From: RGIG3102 sp964525015
Lineage (GTDB): Bacteria; Bacillota; Clostridia; Oscillospirales; Ruminococcaceae
Direction: 5' to 3'
DNA length: 64,000 nt
Assembly (NCBI GenBank): GCA_964525015.1
Contig: CAZGFY010000005.1
Coordinates: forward strand, 32,304-96,303
Positions 8,286 to 17,242 of the stretch are shown here, piece after piece. The translations under genes and the position numbers were made by a program. Each line of letters opens with the position of its first letter. The first letter of the stretch is position 1. The notes below the pieces were generated by a model. That model was not told the origin of the DNA and did not search any database. It saw only the letters and a list, made by a program, of their open reading frames with translations.

Positions 8286-11200
8286 TGTTGAAACTGGGAT
8301 AGTAATCTCTTCAAGCACATCTAATAAAACATCAACTGTTGAAATTGATGTAAACACACCAACATTGTTTTCAACTGCGTATCTTCTAATTAAAAATCCA
8401 TCATTACTTGAAACATTATCATCAACATCTTGGCTATTAATAACATAAGTGATATATCCTTTACTTAATGAATCAATTATATCATTACTTCCACTTGAGA
8501 TTTTTTCTCTAACTTTTGTTTTTATTCCATTTTCTTTTAAAAAGCTCGCAGTACCTTGAGTTGCCTCTATATTAAAGCCTAAATTATAAAATCTTCTAAC
8601 TCTTGATAGTGCCTCTTGTTTATCTTTATCAGCTATTGTAACAAACACCGAACCATAGTTTTGCACTTTTAAGCCTGAGGCTTGCAAGGCTTTATAAAAT
8701 GCTCTATTTAAAGAGTTATCATATCCTATCGCCTCGCCAGTTGATTTCATTTCTGGAGATAGATAAGCATCAAGTCCACGGATTTTACTAAATGAGAATG
8801 TTGGCGCTTTAACATACCATCTTTCTCTTTCTTTTTGGCAGTATGTTCCATAGCCTAAAGATTCTAAAGAATATCCTAGCATAACTTTTGTTGCGATATT
8901 AGCCATTGGAATTCCTGTTGCTTTTGATAAAAACGGAACTGTTCTTGATGAACGAGGATTAACCTCAATTATAGAAACTTCATCCTTTTCATCAACTATA
9001 AATTGGATATTAAATAAGCCTTTAATTCCTATTCCTAGCCCGAGTTTTACTGTGTATTCAATTATTTTTTCTTTAACAGCATTTGAAACTGAGAATGTTG
9101 GATAAACGGAAATACTATCTCCTGAGTGAACTCCTGTTCTTTCAACGTGTTCCATAATTCCTGGAATAAACACGTCTTTGCCATCGCAAATCGCATCTGT
9201 TTCAAGCTCTTTACCCATAATATATTTATCAACTAAAACTGGCTGATTTACATCAATTTCAACAGCTGTTGATAGGTATTTTCTAAGTGCTGTATCATCG
9301 CCAACTATCTGCATAGCCCTACCACCTAAAACAAAGCTTGGACGAACTAAAACTGGGTATCCAATTTCATTTGCAACCTTTACTCCATCTTCGATATTTG
9401 TAACAGCTTTACCTTTTGGCTGTGGTATACCTAAACTTGTCATTATTTTTTCAAATGTATCTCTGTTTTCTGCATTGTTAATCGCAGTAACGTCTGTACC
9501 GATTATATTAACTCCTAATTCATCTAAAGCGCCTGCTAAATTAATAGCGGTTTGCCCACCTAGTGAAACGATAACACCTTTTGGTTTTTCATAATCGATA
9601 ATATTCATAACATCTTCAACGCAAAGTGGCTCAAAGTATAGTTTATCTGAAGTTGTGTAATCTGTTGAAACTGTTTCAGGATTATTATTAATAATAATCG
9701 CTTCAAAGCCAGCTTCTCTAATCGACCAAATCGCATGCACAGTTGAATAATCGAACTCAACGCCTTGACCTATACGAATAGGCCCAGATCCTAGCACAAT
9801 GATTTTTTCTTTATCCGAAACTATTGATTCATTTTCATCTTCGTATGTTGCATAGAAATAAGGCACATATGAATCAAACTCACTAGCGCAGGTGTCTATC
9901 ATTTTATAAACTGGGAATATATTATTTTCTTTTCTTAATAGATAAATTTCATTTTCTGTTTTATTCCAAACTTGTGAAATATATTTATCAGAAAAGCCCA
10001 TTGTTTTAGCCTCTTTTAAAACTTCTATATCCATTACATTTTCTTTTATTTCTTTTTCAAATAGGGCTATATTTTTTAGTTTTTCTAAAAAGAAGAAATC
10101 TATCTTTGTTTTATTGTAAATAAGATTTAATTCTAAACCACGGCGAATTAATTCAGCTATGGCAAATAGTCTATCATCTGTGCCGTCTTTGATGTATTCT
10201 AAAATAGAGTCTGTCCCCATATCATCAAACTTTTTAGAATGAATATGGCAAACACCTATTTCTAATGAGCGAACAGCTTTTAATAAAGATTCTTCAATTG
10301 TCCTTCCTATACTCATAACTTCGCCTGTTGCCTTCATTTGAGTTGAAAGTTTGTTTGATGCATCTTCAAATTTATCAAATGGAAATCTTGCAATTTTTGA
10401 AACAACATAGTCTAAAGCTGGCTCAAAACTCGCTGGAGTGTTTGCAATTTGAATTTCGTCTAAATGCATACCAATAGCAATTTTCGCTGAAACTCTAGCG
10501 ATTGGATATCCACTAGCTTTACTAGCAAGTGCAGACGAGCGTGAAACTCTAGGGTTTACCTCAATTAAGTAGTAATTAAATGAATGAGGATCTAAAGCAA
10601 ACTGAACATTACAGCCACCTTCGATTTTTAATTCTCTAATAATTTTTAAGGCTGAATCTCTTAGAATTTGATATTCTTTATTTGTTAAAGTTTGGCTAGG
10701 TGCAACAACTATACTATCCCCTGTATGAATACCAACTGGATCTATATTTTCCATATTACAAATTGTTATAGCAGTATCATTTGCATCTCGCATTACTTCA
10801 TATTCTATTTCTTTATAGCCTTTAATTGATTTTTCAACTAAAACCTGTGTTACTGGAGATAAATCTAAAGCAGATGCAGAAACTGCTAGTAATTCCTCAT
10901 CATTTTCTGCAAATCCGCCACCAGTACCGCCTAATGTGTATGCTGGGCGAAGAATAACAGGGTAGCCGATTTCTCTTGCTATTTTTAGAGCTTCTTGTGG
11001 AGTAGTAGCAATATCAGAAGGCATAACAGGCTCGCCTAGTTTTTCGCATAATTCTTTAAAAAGCTCTCTGTCTTCTGCTCTTTTAATACTATCAAAAGAT
11101 GTTCCTAAAATTTCAACACCACATTCGTCTAAAATTCCTTTTTCAGCTAGCTGAACTGCTAAATTAAGCCCAGTTTGTCCGCCAAGGCTTGGAAGAATTG

Positions 11201-11453
11201 CATCAGGACGCTCAAAACGGATGATTTTTGCTACATATTCTAAAGTTAGAGGCTCCATGTAAACTTTATGAGCTATGTTTGTATCTGTCATTATTGTTGC
11301 AGGGTTTGAGTTTATTAAAACAACTTCATATCCCTCTTCTTTTAAAGCAAGGCAGGCTTGAGTTCCAGCGTAGTCAAATTCCGCTGCTTGTCCTATAACG
11401 ATAGGACCAGAGCCTATAACTAGTATTTTTTTAATATCATTTCTTTTAGGCAT
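8271..11453 (-). CDS. carB: Carbamoyl-phosphate synthase, large subunit
   Basis: Makes carbamoyl phosphate from bicarbonate, ammonia and two ATP; the ammonia is tunnelled from CarA. The 1060 residues hold two homologous ATP-grasp halves: the first begins KILVIGSGPIVIGQAAEFDY, and the second repeats it as IIVLGSGPIRIGQGVEFDYS at about 552. The C-terminal 130 residues form the MGS-like allosteric domain that binds UMP or ornithine in homologues. Length is typical. It starts immediately after carA and ends at a palindrome that belongs to the repeated element before pyrK. The placement ties this copy to pyrimidine synthesis. Confidence 0.98.
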   Translation of the reverse strand: MPKRNDIKKILVIGSGPIVIGQAAEFDYAGTQACLALKEEGYEVVLINSNPATIMTDTNIAHKVYMEPLTLEYVAKIIRFERPDAILPSLGGQTGLNLAVQLAEKGILDECGVEILGTSFDSIKRAEDRELFKELCEKLGEPVMPSDIATTPQEALKIAREIGYPVILRPAYTLGGTGGGFAENDEELLAVSASALDLSPVTQVLVEKSIKGYKEIEYEVMRDANDTAITICNMENIDPVGIHTGDSIVVAPSQTLTNKEYQILRDSALKIIRELKIEGGCNVQFALDPHSFNYYLIEVNPRVSRSSALASKASGYPIARVSAKIAIGMHLDEIQIANTPASFEPALDYVVSKIARFPFDKFEDASNKLSTQMKATGEVMSIGRTIEESLLKAVRSLEIGVCHIHSKKFDDMGTDSILEYIKDGTDDRLFAIAELIRRGLELNLIYNKTKIDFFFLEKLKNIALFEKEIKENVMDIEVLKEAKTMGFSDKYISQVWNKTENEIYLLRKENNIFPVYKMIDTCASEFDSYVPYFYATYEDENESIVSDKEKIIVLGSGPIRIGQGVEFDYSTVHAIWSIREAGFEAIIINNNPETVSTDYTTSDKLYFEPLCVEDVMNIIDYEKPKGVIVSLGGQTAINLAGALDELGVNIIGTDVTAINNAENRDTFEKIMTSLGIPQPKGKAVTNIEDGVKVANEIGYPVLVRPSFVLGGRAMQIVGDDTALRKYLSTAVEIDVNQPVLVDKYIMGKELETDAICDGKDVFIPGIMEHVERTGVHSGDSISVYPTFSVSNAVKEKIIEYTVKLGLGIGIKGLFNIQFIVDEKDEVSIIEVNPRSSRTVPFLSKATGIPMANIATKVMLGYSLESLGYGTYCQKERERWYVKAPTFSFSKIRGLDAYLSPEMKSTGEAIGYDNSLNRAFYKALQASGLKVQNYGSVFVTIADKDKQEALSRVRRFYNLGFNIEATQGTASFLKENGIKTKVREKISSGSNDIIDSLSKGYITYVINSQDVDDNVSSNDGFLIRRYAVENNVGVFTSISTVDVLLDVLEEITIPVSTIDAD

Positions 11454-12545
11454 CTATTTTGCCTCCTTTTCCATTAATTCTATAAACTCATCGAATAAAT
11501 ATTCACTATCCTGTGGGCCTGGGGCACTTTCAGGGTGATATTGAACAGAGAAAATTCTATCTTTTTCGCATTTAACGCCTTCGGCTGTGTTATCTAAAAT
11601 ATTAATATGAGTTATTTCAAGGCCTGTACCCTCAACTGATTTTGGGTCAACTGCGTATGAGTGGTTTTGGCTAGTGATTTCAACTTTGCCATTTTTTAAA
11701 TTTTTAACTGGGTGATTTGCACCTCTATGGCCAAATTTTAGTTTATAAGTTTTTGCACCATATGCAAGGGAAACCATTTGATGCCCAAGGCAGATACCAA
11801 AAATCGGAAGCTGTCCTTTTAGCTCTTTAACTGTTTGTATAACTTCGGTTACATCTTCTGGATTACCAGGGCCGTTTGATAAAAACACACCATCTGGACG
11901 CATAGCCATTATTGTTTTTGCATCTGTATTGTATGGCACTATGATAACATTACAGCCTTTTTTATTTAAACTTCTAATAATATTCAGCTTTATTCCGCAA
12001 TCTATTGCCACAACATCGTATTTATGATTTGGTGTTCTTGAGTACCATATTTTTTTACAGCTCACTTTTTTTACAACATCAGATGGCACTGCATATTCTT
12101 TTATAGCTTTTAGTGCCTCTTCTACTGGAGTACTAGCATTTGTAATCATAACCTTTTGGCTACCTTCATTTCTAATAATCCTAGTTAATTTCCTTGTGTC
12201 TATTCCAGATATAGCAGGTATATTATTTTCTTCAAGCACTTCGCTTAAAGTTTTTGTGTATCTAAAGTTTGATGGGATATCATTATATTCTCTAGCAATA
12301 AGCCCACCCATTGTTGGAACTCTTGTTTCATAATCATCCTCGTTCATACCGTAATTGCCGATTAAAGGATATGTCATACAAACCATCTGTCCTGTGTATG
12401 ATGGGTCGGATATAACTTCTTGATAGCCAACCATTGATGTGTTAAAAACGATTTCATTTATCGCATCAACATCGGCACCAAAGCCGTAGCCATACATCTC
12501 CATTCCATTTTCAAGCACTATTTTTTTTGTGAATTCTTTTGCCAT
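11454..12545 (-). CDS. carA: Carbamoyl-phosphate synthase, small (glutaminase) subunit
   Basis: Hydrolyses glutamine and feeds ammonia to CarB. The 363 residues comprise an N-terminal CPSase small-chain domain and a class I glutamine amidotransferase domain with nucleophile Cys252 in FGICLGHQMV and the His337/Glu339 pair in QYHPES. The start ATG has AGGAGGAAAA upstream. The beginning of the gene overlaps the end of pyrC by 28 bp and the stop abuts the carB start, so all three are probably translated in a coupled way. Confidence 0.98.
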   Translation of the reverse strand: MAKEFTKKIVLENGMEMYGYGFGADVDAINEIVFNTSMVGYQEVISDPSYTGQMVCMTYPLIGNYGMNEDDYETRVPTMGGLIAREYNDIPSNFRYTKTLSEVLEENNIPAISGIDTRKLTRIIRNEGSQKVMITNASTPVEEALKAIKEYAVPSDVVKKVSCKKIWYSRTPNHKYDVVAIDCGIKLNIIRSLNKKGCNVIIVPYNTDAKTIMAMRPDGVFLSNGPGNPEDVTEVIQTVKELKGQLPIFGICLGHQMVSLAYGAKTYKLKFGHRGANHPVKNLKNGKVEITSQNHSYAVDPKSVEGTGLEITHINILDNTAEGVKCEKDRIFSVQYHPESAPGPQDSEYLFDEFIELMEKEAK

Positions 12546-13798
12546 ACTATTTTTCCTCCTGCTATTGTTAACACAACATCTCCAGAAAGTTCTTTTCCTG
12601 TAAATGGTGTTGCAAATCCTTTTGATATAAAAGTTTCTGGGTCAACTATTTGTTTTGCATTTAAATCCAAAACTGCTAAATCTGCTGTGTCCCCTATATT
12701 AATTCCGCTTTTTAGCCCAAAAAGTGTTCTTGGTCTAATGCTCATTAAATCAATTAATTTTTCTAAACTTATATGATTTTTTAAAACCATATAAGTGTAC
12801 ATAGCACCAAAGCTATTTTCTATGCCAACTATTCCAAATGCACTGCCAGCTAAGCCTTTTTCTTTTTCTTCTTTCGAGTGTGGTGCGTGGTCAGTTGCGA
12901 TAACTTCTATTGTGCCATCTATAACCCCTTCAATAAGTGCTTTTCTATCTTCATTACTTCTTATCGGTGGGTTCATTTTCCAAATTCCATCTTCTTTTAA
13001 ATCCATATCAGAAAATGCTAGATAGTGTGGTGCTGTTTCGCAGGAAACTGGCAAGCCTTCAGCTTTTGCTTTTCTAACTAAATCTACTGTTTCCTTAGTT
13101 GAAATATGGCATATATGATATTTCACTCCAGTTTCTCTAACTAAGTTTATATCTCTTTCAACTTGCTTATATTCGCTTTGTGATGAAATTCCTTTGTGAT
13201 TATTTTTTTTAGCGTATTCACCTTTATGGATATAGCCCCCATCTAACAGGCTCTCATCTTCGCAGTGTGCCACTATAAATTTATCTAAATCCTTAGCTTT
13301 GAGCATTGCCTCTTTCATCATCTCATCACTTTGAACGCCTTTTCCATCATCTGAAAAGCCTAAAACATCATTTGCAATTTCAGAAAAGTTTATAAGTTCT
13401 TTTCCTTTTTCTCCAATTGTTATCGCCCCATAAGGAATAACTGTTATAACTGCATCTTTTTTTATTGCATTCAGCTGAACTTGTAAATTTTCTTTACTAT
13501 CTGGCACTGGATTTAAATTCGGCATTGTTGCAACTAGGGTAAATCCTCCTTTTGCTGCTGCCTTTGAGCCAGTTTCAATTGTTTCTTTATACAAAAAACC
13601 AGGCTCTCTGAAATGCACATGCACGTCAGCGAAGCCTGGGGAAATATAATAGTTTTCACAATCGATAATTTGAGTATTTTCTAAAGCGAAAATACCTTTT
13701 TCAATTTTTGAAATTAAACCGTTCTCGATTAACAAATCTGTTTTCACAAATTCATTATCAAGAAACACTTTAGCATTTTTTAGTAACACATTAGTCAT
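12518..13798 (-). CDS. pyrC: Dihydroorotase
   Basis: Closes carbamoyl-aspartate to dihydroorotate, the third step of UMP synthesis. From the chosen ATG, with AAAGGAA upstream, it has 426 residues. The longer frame adds 21 residues without a ribosome site and does not resemble the family. The metal-binding DVHVHFREPG at about 58-67 marks a class I amidohydrolase dihydroorotase, with HCE, CHIS and ATDHAPHS further on supplying more metal and substrate ligands. It overlaps carA by 28 bp. The 217-bp gap to pyrB is AT-rich and holds a TATAAT with only a poor -35, so a second weak promoter is possible. Confidence 0.96.
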   Translation of the reverse strand: MTNVLLKNAKVFLDNEFVKTDLLIENGLISKIEKGIFALENTQIIDCENYYISPGFADVHVHFREPGFLYKETIETGSKAAAKGGFTLVATMPNLNPVPDSKENLQVQLNAIKKDAVITVIPYGAITIGEKGKELINFSEIANDVLGFSDDGKGVQSDEMMKEAMLKAKDLDKFIVAHCEDESLLDGGYIHKGEYAKKNNHKGISSQSEYKQVERDINLVRETGVKYHICHISTKETVDLVRKAKAEGLPVSCETAPHYLAFSDMDLKEDGIWKMNPPIRSNEDRKALIEGVIDGTIEVIATDHAPHSKEEKEKGLAGSAFGIVGIENSFGAMYTYMVLKNHISLEKLIDLMSIRPRTLFGLKSGINIGDTADLAVLDLNAKQIVDPETFISKGFATPFTGKELSGDVVLTIAGGKIVWQKNSQKK

Positions 13799-14015
13799 TT
13801 GTAATTCCTTTCTATCAAAGGCGACACACCAAAAGCATATCACCTTATTTTTCACACACACGCAAATAAATAGAGTAAATATTTTTCATTACAATATATT
13901 ATATAATTTTTTCACTGCCTTTTGTTTAATAAACTATAAACTTTAACAAAAAAATCACACACGATTTTAATTTTCCTTTAAAAAACACACTTTTATAAAA
14001 GAAGTTTTGAATTTA

Positions 14016-14882
14016 TTATCTTAAAGCTCTTTCGATAACGGCCATTCTCACATAAACGCCGTTTTCCATTTGTTTGAAAATCCTAGATTTTTCACACTCC
14101 ACAACATCATCGTTTATTTCAACATTTCTATTAAATGGAGCTGGGTGCATTATAATGGCATTCTCTTTCATTTCTTTAACTCTTTTTGAGTTAAGGCCAA
14201 ACTGCTTATTATAATCTTCCTTACTTATAACCATATCACCAGCTAATCTCTCGTGCTGAATTCGAAGTAGCATTATAACGTCCATTGTTTTTACTGCTGT
14301 ATCAAAATCGATATACTCATATGTATCTTCTTTAAATTCCTCAGGCCCTGACACAAACACCTGCATACCAAGGCGTTTCATAACCTTTAAATTAGTGTGC
14401 GCAACCCTTGAATGCGCTATATCCCCAACTATGCAAACTTTTAATCCTTCAAAAGAAGAAAAGCTTTGCTTAATCGTTAATAGGTCTAAAAGGCTTTGCG
14501 TTGGATGATTTCCAGTTCCATCGCCGCCTGAGAGAATTGGCATATTAATGCCTTCTAACTCTTTATAATACTCATTTTCGCTATGGCGAATTATCGCTGC
14601 ATCGCAGCCGATAGCCTCAAAACATTTAACAGTATCATAAAAAGTTTCGCCTTTTTTTAAAGAGGAGCTTTCTGCATTAAAAGGCAGGATTTGCCCACCA
14701 AGGCGCATAACTGCAACTGAAAATGAATTCATTGTTCGAGTGCTTGGCTCAAAAAAAAGGCTGGCTATAACCTTACCGTTTGCCACCTCACTTTTAGCCC
14801 CAGTGCTAAACTGCTGAGCTCTATTTAATATTTCATTAATTTCATCAGTTGAAAGGCTGTCTAGTTCAAATAAATTTCTCAT
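14016..14882 (-). CDS. pyrB: Aspartate carbamoyltransferase, catalytic chain
   Basis: Condenses carbamoyl phosphate with aspartate, the committed step of the pathway. The 288 residues contain the carbamoyl-phosphate loop FFEPSTRT (43-50) and HPTQSLLDL (126-134). The residue after STRT is Met, where many homologues have Arg; this is not one of the core catalytic positions. The protein is slightly short for the family (about 300-310). No regulatory chain pyrI is in the window, so this is probably the unregulated trimer form. First gene of the pyr operon, about 80 nt from its promoter. Confidence 0.96.
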   Translation of the reverse strand: MRNLFELDSLSTDEINEILNRAQQFSTGAKSEVANGKVIASLFFEPSTRTMNSFSVAVMRLGGQILPFNAESSSLKKGETFYDTVKCFEAIGCDAAIIRHSENEYYKELEGINMPILSGGDGTGNHPTQSLLDLLTIKQSFSSFEGLKVCIVGDIAHSRVAHTNLKVMKRLGMQVFVSGPEEFKEDTYEYIDFDTAVKTMDVIMLLRIQHERLAGDMVISKEDYNKQFGLNSKRVKEMKENAIIMHPAPFNRNVEINDDVVECEKSRIFKQMENGVYVRMAVIERALR

Positions 14883-14901
14883 TTTAATACCTTCCTCTCT
14901 T

Positions 14902-14935
14902 ATTTATAATAGCTTAAAAACTATCGCTTATAAAT
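14902..14935 (-). promoter_or_regulatory. Hairpin in the pyrB leader
   Basis: ATTTATAA and TTATAAAT arms with an inner TAG/CTA pair form a hairpin just upstream of the GAGAGGAAGG ribosome site. No terminator follows, so classical PyrR attenuation is not visible here. A role in translation or stability is only possible. Confidence 0.35.
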
Positions 14936-14967
14936 TCTAGAGCTATTTAAACCCCAAAATTTACAAT

Positions 14968-14996
14968 ATTATATCAGTTTTTAGAAAAAAAAGCAA
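14968..14996 (-). promoter_or_regulatory. Promoter of the pyrimidine operon
   Basis: TTGCTT and TATAAT with a 17-bp spacer on the minus strand, about 85 bp before pyrB. No other good promoter is obvious before pyrC or pyrK, so all eight genes may share it. Confidence 0.65.
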
Positions 14997-15005
14997 GCAC
15001 TTTTT

Positions 15006-15680
15006 TTAATTTTCTATCTGCCAATTTATTTCTTTTTTATTATTCTCTTTTAAAAATTTATTAGCTAGTAGAAAATGATTGTTATTAAAAAATCCACGAT
15101 AGGAAGATAGTGGGCTTGGGTGTGGGGACGTTAGCACTAAATGGCTTTTATTTTTAATTATTTTTTGTTTTTTAATGGCGTGTGAGCCCCATAGGATAAA
15201 AACTATATTATCCCTTTTTTCATCTATTTTTTTAATAACTTCATCAGTAAATTTTTCCCAGCCAATATTTTTATGGCTGGCTGGTGCATTTTTTTCAACG
15301 GTTAGCGAAGTGTTTAATAATAAAACTCCTTGATTTGCCCAAGAAGATAAATCCCCAAAATCTTTTGGCATACTAATATTAAATTCCGTTTCGATTTCTT
15401 TATATATATTTTTTAAAGACGGCGGTAGCTTTATCCCTTTTTGCACTGAAAATGAAAGCCCGTGAGCTTCGTTTTCATTGTGATATGGGTCTTGGCCTAG
15501 GATAACAATTTTAATATCATTAAAATCTGTTAGATTAAAAGCTGTGAATAAATCATCAAACTTTGGATATATAGTTTTAGTTTTGTATTCTTCTAAAACT
15601 TTATTATACAAATCTTTCATATAATCTTTATTTAAATCATATTTTAGAATTTCGCCCCAATTATTATTAAATACAAACAT
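15006..15680 (-). CDS. ung: Uracil-DNA glycosylase
   Basis: Removes uracil from DNA to start base excision repair. From the ATG at 15680 it has 224 residues; an upstream TTG would add four residues but lacks support. The catalytic motif GQDPYH is at 62-67, followed by GLSFSV and LLLNTSLTV, and the DNA-binding HPSPLS loop is near residue 183: the full set of family 1 marks. The start overlaps the stop of glpP as TAATG, so translation of the two is probably coupled, although their functions are unrelated. Confidence 0.96.
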   Translation of the reverse strand: MFVFNNNWGEILKYDLNKDYMKDLYNKVLEEYKTKTIYPKFDDLFTAFNLTDFNDIKIVILGQDPYHNENEAHGLSFSVQKGIKLPPSLKNIYKEIETEFNISMPKDFGDLSSWANQGVLLLNTSLTVEKNAPASHKNIGWEKFTDEVIKKIDEKRDNIVFILWGSHAIKKQKIIKNKSHLVLTSPHPSPLSSYRGFFNNNHFLLANKFLKENNKKEINWQIEN

Positions 15681-16237
15681 TATAAATACCAAATCTTTCT
15701 ATTAGAAGTAGACACTGCAACAGCCCCAGAAGATAAAATCGAAGTCACTTCGCTTTTTTCGCTTACAAGCCCACCTGCTATAATTTTTGTGTTTTTATTT
15801 TCTGATAGAGTTTTTATAACTTTTGGCATTATTCCAGGGAGAATTTCGATAAAATCAGCTTTGGTTTCTCTTATTTGATTTAATGAGTTTGATAAGGCTA
15901 GCGAATCTAAAATAAACAACCTTTGAACGGATATAAATCCTAGTTCTTTTGCTTTTTTTATAAGGCTAGGCTTTGTTGAAATAATTCCTTTTGCGCAGGT
16001 GTTTTCTTTTATATATTCAATGGCTATATCTCTATTTGAAAGCCCTTCGATTAAATCTAAGTGCACAAAAGGGATTTTTTTAGAATTTTCAATCTCTTTT
16101 GTTATGCTAGAAATATTTAAAATATTCCCATATAAAACAAATATAATTTGAACTGGAGATTTTAAAACTTCTTTTAAATCTTCATTTGATTTCACTGCCC
16201 CAACTATCGGGCAATCATATAAAATATCACTTATCAT
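15680..16237 (-). CDS. glpP: GlpP-family glycerol-3-phosphate responsive antiterminator
   Basis: The 185 residues form a small TIM-barrel protein of the GlpP family. In Bacillus subtilis GlpP binds glycerol-3-phosphate and prevents early termination in the leaders of glp genes. Marks seen here are FVHLDLIEGLSNRD (about 57-70), STKPSLIKKAKELG, and DFIEILPGIMPKV followed by IIAGGLV, the phosphate-binding end of the barrel. No glycerol genes are in the window, so it must act on distant targets or have changed role. It is co-transcribed with ung through a TAATG overlap. Confidence 0.9.
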   Translation of the reverse strand: MISDILYDCPIVGAVKSNEDLKEVLKSPVQIIFVLYGNILNISSITKEIENSKKIPFVHLDLIEGLSNRDIAIEYIKENTCAKGIISTKPSLIKKAKELGFISVQRLFILDSLALSNSLNQIRETKADFIEILPGIMPKVIKTLSENKNTKIIAGGLVSEKSEVTSILSSGAVAVSTSNRKIWYL

Positions 16238-16269
16238 CAGCCATTTTCCTTAACTTTAATTATTATAAA

Positions 16270-16298
16270 TATATTATCATACTTTATCTATTTTTACA
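16270..16298 (-). promoter_or_regulatory. Probable promoter of glpP-ung
   Basis: TTGTAA and TAATAT with a 17-bp spacer on the minus strand, about 35 bp before the glpP start. Confidence 0.45.
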
Positions 16299-16317
16299 AT
16301 GAAAATCAAATTTCATT

Positions 16318-17058
16318 TTATTTTATAAAAACCAAGGTTTCTTCATCTGATTTTTCTTTTGAATAAAAAAATCCTTGCCCTTTAAAATCTTTTACCTTTT
16401 CTATATCTTTTATATTATTCTCAGCTAAAAATCTCACCATTTCCCCCCTTGCCATCTTACAAAGAGTTGCTTTTTGAATAAGTTTATCCCCTTTAATTTC
16501 GCAAAAATTAACTGTTATAAATTTCTTATTTTTATCTAAATGTTTTTTAACTGCTTTTGAATACTCTTCGCTTGCAAGATTCAGGATAATGTCGGTGTCT
16601 TTTTGTATGTATTTTGCTATATCTTCACCCCAAAACTGATACAAATCTTTATTTTTAGCTATCTTTAATTTTGCTCCCATTTCAAGGCGATACGGCACAA
16701 CCCCACAAAAGGCTGATAATGCGCCGTACATTCCAGATAAAATATATAGATTTTCATTTAAATAATTAAACTGCGAATTTTCAAAAACGCTCGCTGCCAT
16801 ATATTTATACTGTATTCCTTCATATGCAAGAATAGCTGGCGTTAGATTTTCATTTAATTTTGAGCTATGTAACCTGTGATAATTAAGTTTTGCTATATCA
16901 TCATTACAGCCCCAGATTTTTTTAATTTCTATAAACGATAATTTTATTAAATTTTCCTTTATTTCTTCTGCTTTATTTATAAAATATGGAGTTTTAATAT
17001 AATCTAGGGTATCTGTGTCAATCTGCATTTTTTTAGCAGGTGAAATTATTATTTTCAT
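16318..17058 (-). CDS. yaaA: YaaA/UPF0246 family protein (peroxide stress-linked)
   Basis: A 246-residue protein with the family N-terminus MKIIISPAKKM, the LSGMYGAL stretch near 110, and IINLASEEYSKAV-like sequence (here ILNLASEEYSKAV) in the second half. In Escherichia coli the homologue lowers free iron and limits hydroxyl-radical damage during hydrogen peroxide stress, and it binds DNA. Length is normal. It is flanked by a terminator hairpin upstream and 80 bp of AT-rich sequence downstream, so it is probably a single-gene unit. Function is known only by homology. Confidence 0.9.
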   Translation of the reverse strand: MKIIISPAKKMQIDTDTLDYIKTPYFINKAEEIKENLIKLSFIEIKKIWGCNDDIAKLNYHRLHSSKLNENLTPAILAYEGIQYKYMAASVFENSQFNYLNENLYILSGMYGALSAFCGVVPYRLEMGAKLKIAKNKDLYQFWGEDIAKYIQKDTDIILNLASEEYSKAVKKHLDKNKKFITVNFCEIKGDKLIQKATLCKMARGEMVRFLAENNIKDIEKVKDFKGQGFFYSKEKSDEETLVFIK

Positions 17059-17088
17059 TTTAATCCTTCTTCTCTTTTATACACTTTA

Positions 17089-17120
17089 TAAAACCACCCA
17101 ATAAAAAATGGGTGGTTTTA
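17089..17120. terminator. Terminator-like hairpin between the GNAT gene and yaaA
   Basis: TAAAACCACCCA and TGGGTGGTTTTA pair over 12 bp with an eight-base A-rich loop. The T run after it is short on the minus strand. It can end transcription coming from the GNAT gene. Confidence 0.6.
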
Positions 17121-17144
17121 CATTTAATATTATTAGTCTTATTC

Positions 17145-17242
17145 GAATTATCTGAGTAATGCTTTCGCCTTATAAGTGAATTTAACGCAGTTTTAGGAAA
17201 AAATCATCCGATTTTAGGCGGTTTGGATTATGTGAGTAAGGC
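17145..17242. repeat. Imperfect 18-bp direct repeat flanking an intergenic segment
   Basis: Copies at 17145-17162 and 17225-17242 agree at 15 of 18 positions around the core TGAGTAA. The second copy ends at the stop codon of the GNAT gene. The segment between holds two TTTTAGG words. It resembles the ends of a short interspersed repeat but no other copy was found in this window. Confidence 0.45.

Noticed and set aside
14883..14967. PyrR attenuator before pyrB
   Set aside because: The word AGAGAGG recalls a PyrR site but is the ribosome site itself, and no terminator hairpin with a U run is present.
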